NCBI RefSeq assembly: GCF_954871325.1
Contig: NC_088779.1
Coordinates: 17,176,846 to 17,240,845 of the forward strand
Length of the DNA: 64,000 nucleotides
Reading direction: 5' to 3'
DNA from: Gordionus sp. m RMFG-2023
Lineage: Eukaryota; Nematomorpha; Gordioida; Chordodea; Parachordodidae
The position numbers were made by a program, and so were the translations under genes. Positions 25,239 through 38,300 of the stretch are shown piece after piece (within the stretch, counting starts at the first letter, position 1; every line of letters begins with the position of its first letter). The notes below the pieces were generated by a model. The model did no database searches. It was not told the DNA's origin and saw only the letters and a program-made list of their open reading frames with translations.

Positions 25239-25725
25239 TATATCTCCTTACTTAAAAAAAATTTATTTTGCATAACTAATTCATTCTATTTAATTGAATT
25301 TATATATAAGAAACTTTTTATCAGGAAGTAAAATTAAAGTCCTACATATATAAAGAATTTAAATTATTTTTGACTTCAACTATCAAAATTTGAAAAAACC
25401 TTAGATTTAAAATGTAATCCAATTTTATAAAAATTTACAAAATATTTGAGTCTAAATTTTCAGTCTAATCGGTGATTCTGTTAGGGATCATATCGTATAT
25501 AAGTGACTTTGATATTTGAATCTTTAATATACTATATAGAATATATAAATAAATGTTTTTACTTAAATTTAAATACTATTAAAATTTAATAATGTCAGAT
25601 TTATAACTCCGTTCATATTTAGATATAAGTAGATAGAGTCGACCTTTTTTGAGCTTTCACAAATTATTATTTTTGACAAATTGAAATCTTAAATTGACAA
25701 CAAATTTAAAACAATTATTGAATCA
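25239..25725. other. AT-rich region downstream of KCNQ
   Basis: No coding signal. It may include KCNQ 3' flank. Confidence 0.5.
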
Positions 25726-25731
25726 TTTATT
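25726..25731 (-). terminator. possible polyadenylation signal of KCNQ
   Basis: AATAAA on the minus strand, 135 bp beyond the KCNQ stop. In such AT-rich sequence the hexamer occurs often by chance, so position is the only support. The neighbouring transposon nest ends at 25,238, so a transcript using this signal would not enter it. Confidence 0.3.
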
Positions 25732-25865
25732 ATTATGTAATTTTAAAAAGGCATTATTGGTACAAGCGAATTTAAAAATAGATACTTTCAAAGAGATATA
25801 TTTGTTAATATAATAATTTTCTATCATTCTACGAATTTTATCAACTAATATTAGATAAATTGAGT

Positions 25866-26336
25866 TCAGATTGAAGATTCTTCGGAGATATCCTTTAACA
25901 GGAATTTTTTATTTTTCTTGTGTCTTTTTTTCTCCTTTTTTTTCTGGTTGGTTTGGAAATTTCTGAAGCTGTAAGATTCGCCGTCGATATCTTCTTTGAA
26001 ATTTTTTTTTTCATCATCTTCTGCGAAATGTAGAGGGTGGTCACGATTTAATGATGCATTATTGGAATGATGGGAATAATTCATAATTCCATGTGTTTTC
26101 ATATTTAATGATTCAGTATTAATTCTTTGATCATGTTCAGGTAGCTTGTTCTTGGAAAAATGGTCAGAAGTTTCATATTTTTCACATTTTATTTGTTTTC
26201 CTGAGTATAAACTTAACGTATCTTTTTCGTTATCTATTTCAATATTAATATCTGCATTAAGCATTAATTTTTTTTCTATAGTTTGGCTTCTATGCATATC
26301 TATCAGGGTATCGATTTTGTGTTCTATATCATCAAC
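25866..26336 (-). CDS. KCNQ: KCNQ terminal exon with coiled coil and stop
   Basis: This 471-bp exon begins [18 protein letters not shown], completing the helix D coiled coil started in the previous exon. A long hydrophilic, poorly conserved tail follows, rich in Asn, Asp, Glu and Lys. Its end is strongly basic ([13 protein letters not shown]) and closes with [12 protein letters not shown] and TGA at 25866-25868. The acceptor is TTGGTAG. The tail length and the poly-Lys patch are lineage-specific as far as I can tell; no domain is recognised there. Confidence 0.93.
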   Translation of the reverse strand, partial: VDDIEHKIDTLIDMHRSQTIEKKLMLNADINIEIDNEKDTLSLYSGKQIKCEKYETSDHFSKNKLPEHDQRINTESLNMKTHGIMNYSHHSNNASLNRDHPLHFAEDDEKKNFKEDIDGESYSFRNFQTNQKKKEKKRHKKNKKFLLKDISEESSI

Positions 26337-29300
26337 CTACCAATTAAAGTAAAAAGATATCATAAATTAAAATTTACTTGACGTTCTATATTGACAATCC
26401 TCGAAGCTAAACTATAATTCGAGATGTATACATCTTTGTTTTTAGTTTCTTGCTGACCAAGTATCATGTCAAATCTTCAAACAATATTTATATTTCATAT
26501 TTTTGTTATAATATAAAACATCCATAGGCATAGTAAAAGGGATTCGAATATATGATTTAATTCGAATATCATTTTAAGCTAATAAAATATTTTCTCCCAT
26601 CATTCCCTTTCCAACACCCCTTCCTTACTTTTTCTCATACAATGTGTCACTGTAAATATCAATAATTAAAATAAAAAGAAAATAATTTTTTAAAATAATG
26701 ACAATAATTCAAAATTTAAAAAAACATTTTTATAAAAAAGGTGTAAACCAAAATTAAAGCTTTTACAATAGTTGGACATTAAGACCTACAATAAAATTTC
26801 TTGGTAACCTAATCTAATGGTGCCCCCCCCCCGCCCTAACCAAATCAAGAACTTCATGGGCATTAATTTTTTGACCAAATCCGCCCAGGCCCAAATTAAA
26901 AAAATGTATAGGCCAGGGTTCGGCTAGGCCTATATATAATATTAAAATAAATTTTACGCCAAGTCCAAGCCCATAATTAGTTTCACTATAATTTTCTAAG
27001 CCCGACCCAAACCCATATTCAAAAATGTAATTTATTTAATAAAAATAAACAATATTTAAGTGTATTTAGGCTTTCATTTTGATTTCAATACTGAAATTTA
27101 TATTTATTAAAAGAAAGAAATGATAATATTTCTTTATGTTAGCAATTTTAAATAAGCTAAATTTAAATTTAATAATTTTAGGCCCAAGCCCATTAAAAAA
27201 AAATTTTTTAAACCCAGGCCCAGCCCACTAGAAATATGATGGACCCTGCGGACCGGTCCGGCCTATAAAGGTCTCTGAGCAGAATCCTCGTCACGTCTAT
27301 GAAGACATCTACAATAAGATAACAAATTGTGTGATAACATCATTTAGCTAATATTTCTTCTAGCTAGAGTTCAATTTCATTTCAAGAAAAAATTAGTGCG
27401 ATTGAGGTAATATCAACAAAAGAACCGATAATTTAAGACTTGGGTAAATGAATAACCTATAAATTAAAATATATAAATAAGTAACAACAAGTAAAAATAT
27501 CTAGATCAAAAATGTGATATCTGTATCTAAATACTATTTTAGAGGTATCTGTATCAATTTGTATATAACTCTGATATAATTATATTTTACGCTTTTTTAT
27601 ATTAAAAATAATAATATTTGAATTAAATTCATTTAATAATATGTACGATTTATTTCATTTCAAAAACAAACCAGAGAAATTTTATTCTATGCAATCGATA
27701 ATGACGTGTAAATTTTATTATTGTTAAATTGCTTGGTTGGGTCGAATTAGCATGATTTTTGGTTGGGTTTTTGGTCGAAAAAATGAACCAAACCCAAAGC
27801 AACCAAATTGGTCGACCTGGTCGACCAAATTCATAGACCTGAGCACCGACCCAAGCACTGACCCGGGCATCGACCCAAGCACAGACCCAAGCACTGACCC
27901 GAGCAACGACCCAAGCACAGACCCGAGCATCGACTCAAGCACCGACCCAGAGCACAGACCCGAGCACCGACCCGAGCACAGACCCGATCACCGACCCAAG
28001 CACCGAACCGAGGCACCGACCCGAGCACCAACCCGAGCACCGACCAAAGCATCGACCCGAGCACCGACCCAAGAATCGACCCGAGCACCGACCCAAGCAC
28101 AGACCCGAGCACCGACCTAAGCACAGACCCGAGCACCGACCCAAGCATCAACCCGAGCACCGACCCAAGCACAGACACAAGCATCGACCCGAGCACCTAA
28201 ATCAACTTATAATAATTTATTGTTAATGTTTTACTCAATTATATGCATAGAGGAAAAATATTTCAATAATAGTCTTTTATAAAAAATTGTATACTTATAT
28301 TCAAAATTAAAAATTAGAGGACGAGTAATTTAATTTCATATTAATTAAATAATTGATATAGAATTCGAAATAATTACCTTCTAAGACCGGGAAAATTTAT
28401 TATAGGAATTTATCGATTTTTAGATATTTATAATTCATATATCATCGAAAAATGAGGATAATTTATGTTGATTTAATTCTTGCCCTAAAGTTGTAAAAAT
28501 TGGCTAAGGCTCAAACAGATTAGATATGCTGGCTCAGGAGTTGACATTAGTCACCTCAGGAGTTGACTCTATTAGGCCCGACTTTAATTTTAAGCTGAAA
28601 TGCATTTATTTGTTGTTTAACTCTAATTCGATAATGGATATTACAAATTGATGTATAGCCTAAAATTGCCTTCCCATCAAAATATTTTTACATTTATCCA
28701 AAATATCCCTTTAGCGAGTAGTTCTAGCTGATCTTTGCTCACATATATCGATGGAAAGATCCTTCAGTGCACTACGAAGTAACCACATTACGAAATACAT
28801 TTGACAAATATACTTTAGACGATATTTTAATCATAAAACTTAATATAAATTTGTTAAACAACGTTATCTTTTTTGATATTCATTTTATTAATATTTGTGA
28901 ATAATTTTATATTTGTCATAGAATAAATAAAATAATTATAATGAAATTGTTACGACTTTTGATAGTTTTGAAAGAACTAATAATTACCCCCTATTTTTTA
29001 TAAAAAAAAATCCATATTCATAGAGTTAGCTAAAAATTTATATATTTTTTTTGATTTATTATTTTTTTTTATTTTACTATAACAAGAATATAAATAATTA
29101 TTACTAAAGTAAAGAAAAGAGGGAGGGAGAAGGTTTATATTTAATTTTGACTTGGGAATGAAATTATTTTAACAATAAATAAATATTTTCATTATGGAAT
29201 TAATTTTTGGGGGAAAAAAAAGAGAGGGTAATAGAATTGGAAGTTAGTTATGCTATTATGAAAAAAACAAAAAATAAGTAAAAAATGGAAGTTATTAATA

Positions 29301-32300
29301 TTAAAAAAAATAAAACTGAAATTTTTTTCGGCAAAAGGATTCAAAACAAAAGTAGAATATAAATAGAATTGTTTTTTTAAAAAAATATTAAATCAAGGAA
29401 GGAGGGGGAAGGGTATTTTTAAGAACAAAATTATATTACATACTTTTAATATTATATATATTTTTTTATGAGATATTATATATCTCTTAAAAAATTTTCT
29501 CTATGTAGGGGAGACCGGGGTAAAGCGATTGACGGGGTAAAAATGCTAACGCGAATAACTTTTTAATCCTTGAGCACAAAGATTTTAAATTTGGTGTGAA
29601 GATGTATTTTTATATCTAATTTCTTACCTATGTTCATCTTTTAAAAAACTTACCTGGTTTTATCTATTTTATCAAAAAACCGTTTTTTACCCAAAAAATA
29701 TAAAAATCATTCTCTAGTATATTTTGCTTTTACTAAAATATACATATTCTCAGGATTCAAAATTTAGCACACATGTTCCTTAATGTAGTTGTTATAAAAT
29801 AAAATTTATCTGACATCTATAGCTATACTAGAAGTCACGCAATATCGATGTTTATAATATATGTCACCTTGAGGTAAAGCTGTTATGGGTAAAACGGTTT
29901 AAATATATAATTACAGTAACACCAAATAATATATTAAACGGATTCTTAGCTTGTGGCATAAATCCTTTAAACCCAAATATATTTACAGATCAAGATTATA
30001 TCTGCTGTAATAATTAAAATGCTAGCTTAAATATTGAAATTGAAAATAATGAGGAAAATCTTACAGTGAATAATATAAAATTTATGACTCAAAACAATGA
30101 CAGATATTTCTTTAAAGTATAACTAGGAATTATTAGTCCCTTAATGGGCATGGTGGGCATAGTTTATTCCACTAACTTTAGGTTGGAATTGATTGTTTCT
30201 TATAGAAATTACTGCCTTAATTAACTATTAAACATGACGTTTATACTTTTGAAATTAATTTAATCACTTAAAATATTTTGGAGTATTTGACCGTATACCA
30301 GGCCAAATACTCCTCCCATCAATTGACTTAAATTGAACGGTCAATTGACCGACTTGCCAACTCTGATAAAAAGTATTCGAAAATCATCTTCAAAACCTAG
30401 TTTATGGTGTGTACATCCTATCTGTTTTGAAAAAACGATTTAAAAGTTTGGAAATTTGTTTTTATAAGGGCAATGTGTGGAATAATTGTAAGCAGAAGCT
30501 AATCTGATCATATAAAACTTAGATTGTTTCAATCTAATACGGGAGACCTGACCGGGGTTATTTTTATCCATAAAAAATAAGTGTTATAAAAATAGACTTA
30601 GCAAATTTATCAAAATATAGAATTTTAAAAAATATCATGGTTTGTCAAGTGATTAAATCTATATTTTATTTACTTAATTTAATGACCCGTAAAAATTCCC
30701 TCAAAACTATCAAAAGTCGTAACAATTTCATTAAAATTATTTTATTTATTCTATGACAAATATAAAATTATCCACAAATATTAATAAAATGAATATCAAA
30801 AAAGATAACGTTGTTTAACAAATTTATATTATCCATTATCGAATTAGAGTTAAACAACAAATAAATGCATTTCAGCATAAAATTAAAGTCGGGGCCTACT
30901 AGAGTCAACTCCTGAGGTGACTAATGTCAACTCCTGAGCCAGCATATCTAATCTGTTTGAGCCTTAGCCAATTTTTACAACTTTAGGGCAAGAATTAAAT
31001 CAACATAAATTATCCTCATTTTTCGATGATATATGAATTATAAATATCTAAAAATCGATAAATTCCTATAATAAATTTTTCCCGGTCTTAGAAGGTAATT
31101 ATTTCGAATTCCATATCAATTATTTAATTAATATGAAATTGAATTACTCGTCCTCTAATTATTAATTTTGAATATAAGTATACAATTTTTAAAAAAAGAC
31201 TATTATTGAAATATTCGTCCTCTATGCATAAAATTGAGCAAAACATTAACAATAAATTATTATAAGATGATTTGGGTTGGTGCTCGGGTCGATGCTCGGG
31301 TCTGTGCTTGGGTCGGTGGTCGATGCTTGAGTCGGTGCTCGGGTTGGTGCTTGGGTCTGTGCTCGGGTCGATGCTTGGGTCGGTGCTCGGGTCGATGCTT
31401 TGGTCGGTGCTCGGGTTTGTGCTCGGGTCGGTGCTCGGGTCGGTACACGGGTCGGTGCTTGGTTCGGTGCTTGGGTCGGTGATCGGGTCTGTGCTCGGGT
31501 CGGTGCTCGGGTCTGTGCTTGGGTCTGTGCTCGGATCTATGGATTTGGTCGACCAGGTCGACCAATTTGGTTGCTTTGGTTTTGGTTCATTTTTTTAACC
31601 AAAAACCAGAGTCGGGGTCGTGTAAAACCAGCTAATTAACCACACATATATTATAATTTATTTTGTTTATATTAATTTAAAATATATATCATAATGTTTA
31701 GATCAATATTTCTAGACAATCTCTAAAAGGAAATCAAATAATTTAATATTAGATTTTGGGGCACCCTTTCTATGATATAAATAATGATATAAGTTTTGAT
31801 ACTCATCAAATTTCGAATAATTTTAGAAAAAAAATAAGTGTCAAGTCATTAATTATAACAACCACTCTGTCATCAAGAAGCGACATGGACCTGATAATAT
31901 TTTCTAACGGACCTGCATTGGGCTTGGGTTTTGATTTTTTTAATGGGTTTGGGCATAAAATTACTTAATTTAAATTTAGTATATTTAATGCTAACTTAAA
32001 TATTGCAAATTCTTTCATTTAATAATGATAAATTTCAGTAATGCAAATAATTGCCCAAATACACTGAAATCTTGTTTGTTTTCATAAAATACAATTATAC
32101 ATATGTATATATGGACTTCGGAAAATTTTTTGAAACTTATTATGTTAGAAATTTTTCTAAATATAGAATATGGGCCAGGCTTGAGCCCAAAATATTTTTT
32201 ACAGCGGGTCTGCAGGGTCTGATTAAAGAATTAATGTCTCTGCCATCAAGTTCTCCGGAGGATAGAGTTTAGTGTGGCTAAAAATTTACAGATTAAGGGG

Positions 32301-35300
32301 AGTTTAATGATAAAAATTTAAAGAATGTTTTATCAAAATAGAACTATTATTTATAATTTTATAATTATTAATTTTGTGCATGAATTATTAATATCTAATA
32401 ATCATCAATACATCATTTTATAGCTCTCTGCGAAATTTAAATTTTGTCAATAGAATTTACATAAGTATATTCCAAATTATATCTGTATCTAGATGCATTT
32501 ATGAAAATGTATCTACACTTAATATATTTATAAAATGATACTGCACTTAGAGATATTTTTAGACGATGCATCTATAGATCATTTGAATAGTATCTTTTTA
32601 CAACTCTGCTCAGTTGAATTCGGAAAGAATACTCTGACAAAGCAAACGAAACGTCTGAAATAACAACCCGATCCAGGCCGTAGATATTAGAGAATATAAA
32701 AAAATCTAAAGTCTAATTTTGTAATAATAATTTTTTTATATACTTATAAATTTAATGATTACAAATTATTATTAGATTTTTTTATTTTAATTTAATCTCA
32801 AAACAAGGTCAAATTATTTAACCACTCCTCAATATTATAAAAACTACAAATTATTAGGGTAGTTATTAAATAAAATTAGAAGTAAAATAAATCAAATGGG
32901 TAGTATTTTAATTTTATGGGCACAAGAAAAAATTTTAAATTTTGGGCAGTTGATAATTAATTTTTAAGTCTTTTATTGATATGGCCAGTATTTAAAATAA
33001 ATGCACTTTTAGTGTTTTAAATATCTGATCAGTTAAATAATTTTCCAGTTTTTTTATATATTTAAGAAAGTTTGAGTTTTTTTGAAAACTAACTTTGAAA
33101 ATGGATTTAGGTAACTGTAATGAGAGGGTAATAAAACTTTAGATACAATTTAGTAAAAAAAAGAGGAGAATAAGTGCAGCAAGAATTTATATTTATAATA
33201 AAATTAAACACATCCCAATATCTTTAATGAACTTTTAAAAACACAAAAATCCACAAAATGTCTAGTGATATAAAATTAGATAGATATACTTTATTTAATA
33301 GTCCTCAAGCCTAAAATGAAAATTTACAATTTTTTAAAAAAAAATTACCTTCAATAGATCAAATAAAATATTTTTAATAAGACTAAAAATTAAAAAATAT
33401 AGGCCTTCAATTATAAGTTTCAACAAATTGCTTACTCAAAAATCATTATATCACTTTCTTAAGATGCTACCTTTAAGGTTCTAGTATAATAACATGTAGT
33501 TTTAATAATATTTAAAAAACTGAAATTCCATAATGCATCTCTTTTGATATTTTATTTGTATATTCATATTTTTTATCTTTAATAACGAAAGTAAATTTTT
33601 TTTAAAAAATAATATCGATTTGATAGACACTAGGAGAATAGATGAAAGGGTTATATTAGAACTTAAAGAAATCAGGGCAATAAATTATGTCATTTTTGAA
33701 TCAATAACCAAGCTCAATGACCTTAATATTTGTATGCCTCGACTCGAAGCAAGGAAATCCCATCGTCCCGAGATTAATATAGGCAGGCGCGCACGCAGGA
33801 ATTTGGTATTGGGGGGGGGGGGGGATAATAAAATTTTTTAATAAATATTATTGTTTTTTAAAAATATCAAGCATAAATTTATTAGGACTAATAACTATTT
33901 CTAATACACAATATTCAATTAACGTGGTGAATTATAAAAAAATTATATGTATAAACCGGCAAATAAAAAACTATAAAATAAATGTGAATTAAAAAATATT
34001 AAACGGATATAACTGGCAGTATATGAAAAACTATAAAAGAAATGTGAATTATAAAATATAAAGTGAATATAACCACTATAAGAATCACTTAAATGACCCA
34101 AAATAAAAATTTGAATTTTTTGAGCCTTTAAAATTTATATATAAAAGTATAAAAAATTTAAATGTAAGAAATATAAATTAATACACAAAAATTTTCTTAG
34201 GAATAATTGTATTTTGTATGTTATATATTTACAATGTAAAATCCAATCGTTAGGTTTGTGTTAATTTTTCAATTATCTCATCCTTGCTTGTCGTCAAATG
34301 CCTATGAATATTCAAAAGATACAAACCTTTCAATCTACTTTCAGAGGATGTACTTTTTGGAATGTTTTTCAGAGACCTGCAGGCCCAGCTCCCGGGCCGG
34401 ACCGTATTTTAATTTTTTTAAATATACCCGGGCTGGGCCCGAATTTTTTTTTTAAAAAAACACCCGGGCTGGGCCTGAATTTTTTAAAAAAATATCCGGG
34501 CCGGGCTGTATATTTTAAAACAGTCTATATTTGAATCGTTATTATTAGCTATAAAATTCAAAAATAAATATAATTTATTTTTAAAAAATCCGGGCTGGTC
34601 ATGAAAATTTTATTTTAACAGCCAAGCCGGGTCTAAAAATTTTTTTAAAAAACCCCACCAGGCCGTAAAAAATTTTAGAAAAAAATCGGGCCGTGCCCTG
34701 AAATTACCTCTACAGGGCTCTGTTATTCTTCTTTAAAAAGAGAATGTTCTCTAATTAGTTTACTAATGGGAAGAGTTGCTAAGATATATAAACCCTTTTA
34801 ATACATTGGGAATATAATCTAAAATGTGTTTAAAATAATGCAGAGCATCCATAGCATTTTTTGGGACTATATCATCCATAGTTAATCTTATAAACATTAT
34901 TCAACTAATAAGGCATCATAAGATACTTTAACATCTTCATGATAAAAATCTAACAAATCTTTTTTTTCTATCACCATCTGAAAAAGGTTGCAAAGGCTTT
35001 TGTGGAAGTAATATTTTCAGATTGGTAAGTGTTGCATGATGAATTAAAAACTATTCATTTATTTGGGTTATAAATATATTTAAGATATACTCTTCTACTG
35101 ATACGGATCCTATATTAATGTTTTAACGATGAGCTTGCCTTGCTGCAATCGAGGGAGACAAATATTAAACAAGTATAGCTCTGCTTTTGACAACAATATC
35201 ATATAAAATATAAAATTTTTCATCAACATTAGCCCTAATATCCTTGAGTTCTAATTAAATGCTCTCCGCTATTCTCATCTTCTTAATCAAATCAAGGTCA

Positions 35301-38300
35301 TGTTTTGGAAAAGTAATACATAAAATAGTTGTATAATTATAATACATTCTAATGAGAAAAAAAATTTGGAATAAGCATTGAACCCAATAATTTTATTGCT
35401 TCTGAGGAAATATTTATTTCAGGCCATTGTGATATTACAGTAATAGCAAATAATCGGCTCTTCTAACTCCATAAAAGCTGTTACTGCTTGATGGCGAAGA
35501 GTCGATCTCGACAAGGTTGCAATTTTTTTCTCCCTGTTGGACAAGAAGTTTCAGAAATAATGATTATTTGACTAGAAATTTGAAAATGGTAAATAAATAT
35601 TTACGCCACTAAAAATTTGAAAATAAAGTAAATATTACGCCGAAAAACTTGAAATCGAAATTAATTGATAAAATAACTTAGTAGATGAATGTGATAATAA
35701 ATGTAATTAAATATATATTTAATATGAGATAGGAATAAATATTAACAAATATAAATTAATATAATAAATAATAATATTTTTGAAAAATATATCCGACATC
35801 TGCATTTTTTGGCTTTAGGTACAGGATTTGTCCCTCTGCCCCCCGCTGCGTACGCGCCGGAATATAGGGCCAGTCAATGAAAGAACAATTTCTTCACTAC
35901 AAAAATATAAATATTAGAAGTAGTATTGCTACATGGTTTGATTTGAGCCTATTTTTAAAAACGGCTAATTATACTATAGCCAGAAAAATATTGGTTAAGT
36001 CTTGAGATTTCACTAATATATGTCCAAACCTTTATGTCATCTATTAGAAAAATCTTCAGGCTTATGAATAAAATATTAATTTGGCCGTTTTTAAAAATCT
36101 GCTCAAATCGAGCCATTTCAACACTACTGAGTACTACTCTTAAAATGATAAATGATTCATACGCCGATTTTATATATTAGCGTCAATGTGTTTTTTCCTG
36201 TAATGGAAACACTAATATAAATTATATTAAGTTCACAAAAAATTATCTAAAATTCATAGGTAGGTATTTCAAACATAATAAAATACTTTCTGGTAAAATA
36301 GAAATTTTAAATTTAAAAAAACACTTAAAAATGATTTAAAGATGAAAAACAACACATTAACACTACATTTAATATTTTACCATTAATTTATATTTGAATT
36401 TGTATAAATTTTCAATATTTTATAGTCATTAGTCTTAATAAATTTATGAAACTTGAGATACTCTTAAATAACCTAGAATTATTTACTTAAAAAAATTTTA
36501 ATCACCCCCTCAACACCCCCCCCCCCTCCCCCCCTACCAACGAATTCCCTTGCGTACGTGCTTAAAAAGCTAAATGGGGTTGAATCCAAACCCCAGAGTT
36601 ATAGAACTCGTGTTACCAAATCGAGCATCCCAAATTAAAACTATTCAAAAAAGAACATTTATTTTTTTGATGAATGTAATAATTGGAATATTTCAGTGTA
36701 AAACAAAACGTTAAAACATCTTTTGCACAGAATTGAAATTTTATTTAACATTTTCCTATTCTATGTAGTGCACCAGTAGTATAGTCTATAAAAAATATTT
36801 CTAGACTTTAAAAAGGCATCTGTATTGGTATATTCGTGGACCCAATTAAATTTGTATCGGTTTGGTGAATATTTGATAATTTTAAAAAAATGTCTATTAT
36901 TTTTTATTAAAATTAAAAATATCTTTTAAAAATTCTTGTCAAGCTTATCATTTCATCTACTAAATGCTATTCTTAATTTGGAATATTACATTTGATATTA
37001 TAAAATTAACTCTTTCCTTTTTCGAATCTTTCCCTAATTAATAAGTTTTGTTAAATGTTGTAAGCGAACGTGTTCGTGAACGAAGTTAATTTGTTTGAAA
37101 AAAATGATAAACGACGTTCCTTTTATTTTTTGACGAATGCGTTCGTTTTTTGCGTTCAGTCAATTTTAGAAAATCTTTTTATTCCTTTGAAAGTAAAAAA
37201 ATATTTGTTTTATATATTAAAAATTTTTTATTGACTTAAATCTTTTAATTTTAAACATGTTTAATATATTGTGTTGAAAAATATATGGTATTTATTTGGT
37301 GACGCGGAAAATTTTGCATGGCGTTAATTTGGCGCGGTATTAATTAAGCGCGGCGTCAATTCGTGTATCTATTACAGTTGAAATTTATTATAAATTTATT
37401 AGTATAAAACATAAGGATGATTAAATAGAAGTCATTTTGAATGTTGTATTAATTATTTCTTCTTATTTTTCTTTTACAAAAATTCAATTTTATTTGCTTA
37501 ATGTGTAATAAATATCAATAAAAAATTTAATAATATTAAAAAAAATTAATAAACCAATATTTATACCGATTTCTTTGGTGGACCAATTTGCTTCAAGATA
37601 TGTTGATCTTTAAAAAAATCAAATTATTTAAAACAGACTTTCGAACCGTTCATTATAGGGGTTCAGTTTTTAGTTTAAAATTTTATAAAGATTTTGTTCC
37701 ATCTCGGTTATTTTTGAAGACTATCATTTTGGTTCGTTCCGATTATTATAAATTTGACATTTTAAAAAAATAAATCATAAACCATAAATATATATTACTC
37801 TTAGAGAAAGATTTTTTTGATTTAATTTTATAATTCCTTATTTAATTTAACCATGAAGATTATTTCTTATCTAATTAACTAATAATTTTCCTAATCTCTT
37901 AAATTGAGTATATAAAGTATAAAAACAATAAACTTGGTATTTATTGATATGATAATAGCTAAGCATAAAAATATTTTTTTGATAAGAAATCACGAATTTT
38001 AATTACCCCCAAGGAAAATTAAAATTTCAAATTTAGGTTAATAATTTGAAATTCATTGTGATCCGGTTTAAATTGGTTTTTTATATCATTTTATAAAGGT
38101 TCGGTTATGGTTCAGAAAATTATAACGGTTCGTTCCTGTTTCGCGGTTCGATTCGAAACCCTGATTTAAAAATGATATTTATTTTTTATGATTAATATAA
38201 TTATTTTAAGGATTTTTAATAAATCTATAAAATAAGTCAGTCTTAAATGAAAATCTATTTTTAAGTCAATAATTAATTTCTAAATTAATACAATCGCTGG

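Larger units (their letters stand above)
27723..31640. mobile_element. 3.9-kb foldback element with minisatellite arms
   Basis: The left arm 27723-28971 and right arm 30700-31640 are inverted copies of one another. Each arm has an outer end GTTAA(A)TT(A)GCTTGGTT-like, the palindrome-rich block GGTCGACCTGGTCGACC, a 12-bp minisatellite, and several hundred bp of unique sequence. The left arm has 202 bp (28,639-28,840) absent from the right. The loop is 28,972-30,699. No transposase was recognised, and no target duplication could be fixed, so the superfamily is open (MULE/foldback-like by structure). It lies in the 12.7-kb KCNQ intron. Confidence 0.85.
33784..35860 (-). mobile_element. hAT transposon family D with exact ends
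   Basis: The ends are CAGGCGCGCACGCAGGA at 33784 and, inverted, CCGGCGCGTACGCAG at 35860. The perfect 8-bp target duplication AATATAGG is at 33776-33783 and 35861-35868. A run of 14 G lies inside the left end and C-runs inside the right. It contains decayed minus-strand transposase and a nested family A MITE. A second copy begins at 63,645. Confidence 0.93.

Noticed and set aside
27724-28196. Long repetitive reading frames ([27 protein letters not shown]) on both strands, also at 31,234-31,598
   Set aside because: They are produced by a 12-bp tandem repeat, which keeps several frames open on both strands. No start context, conserved domain or non-repeat coding sequence supports a gene.
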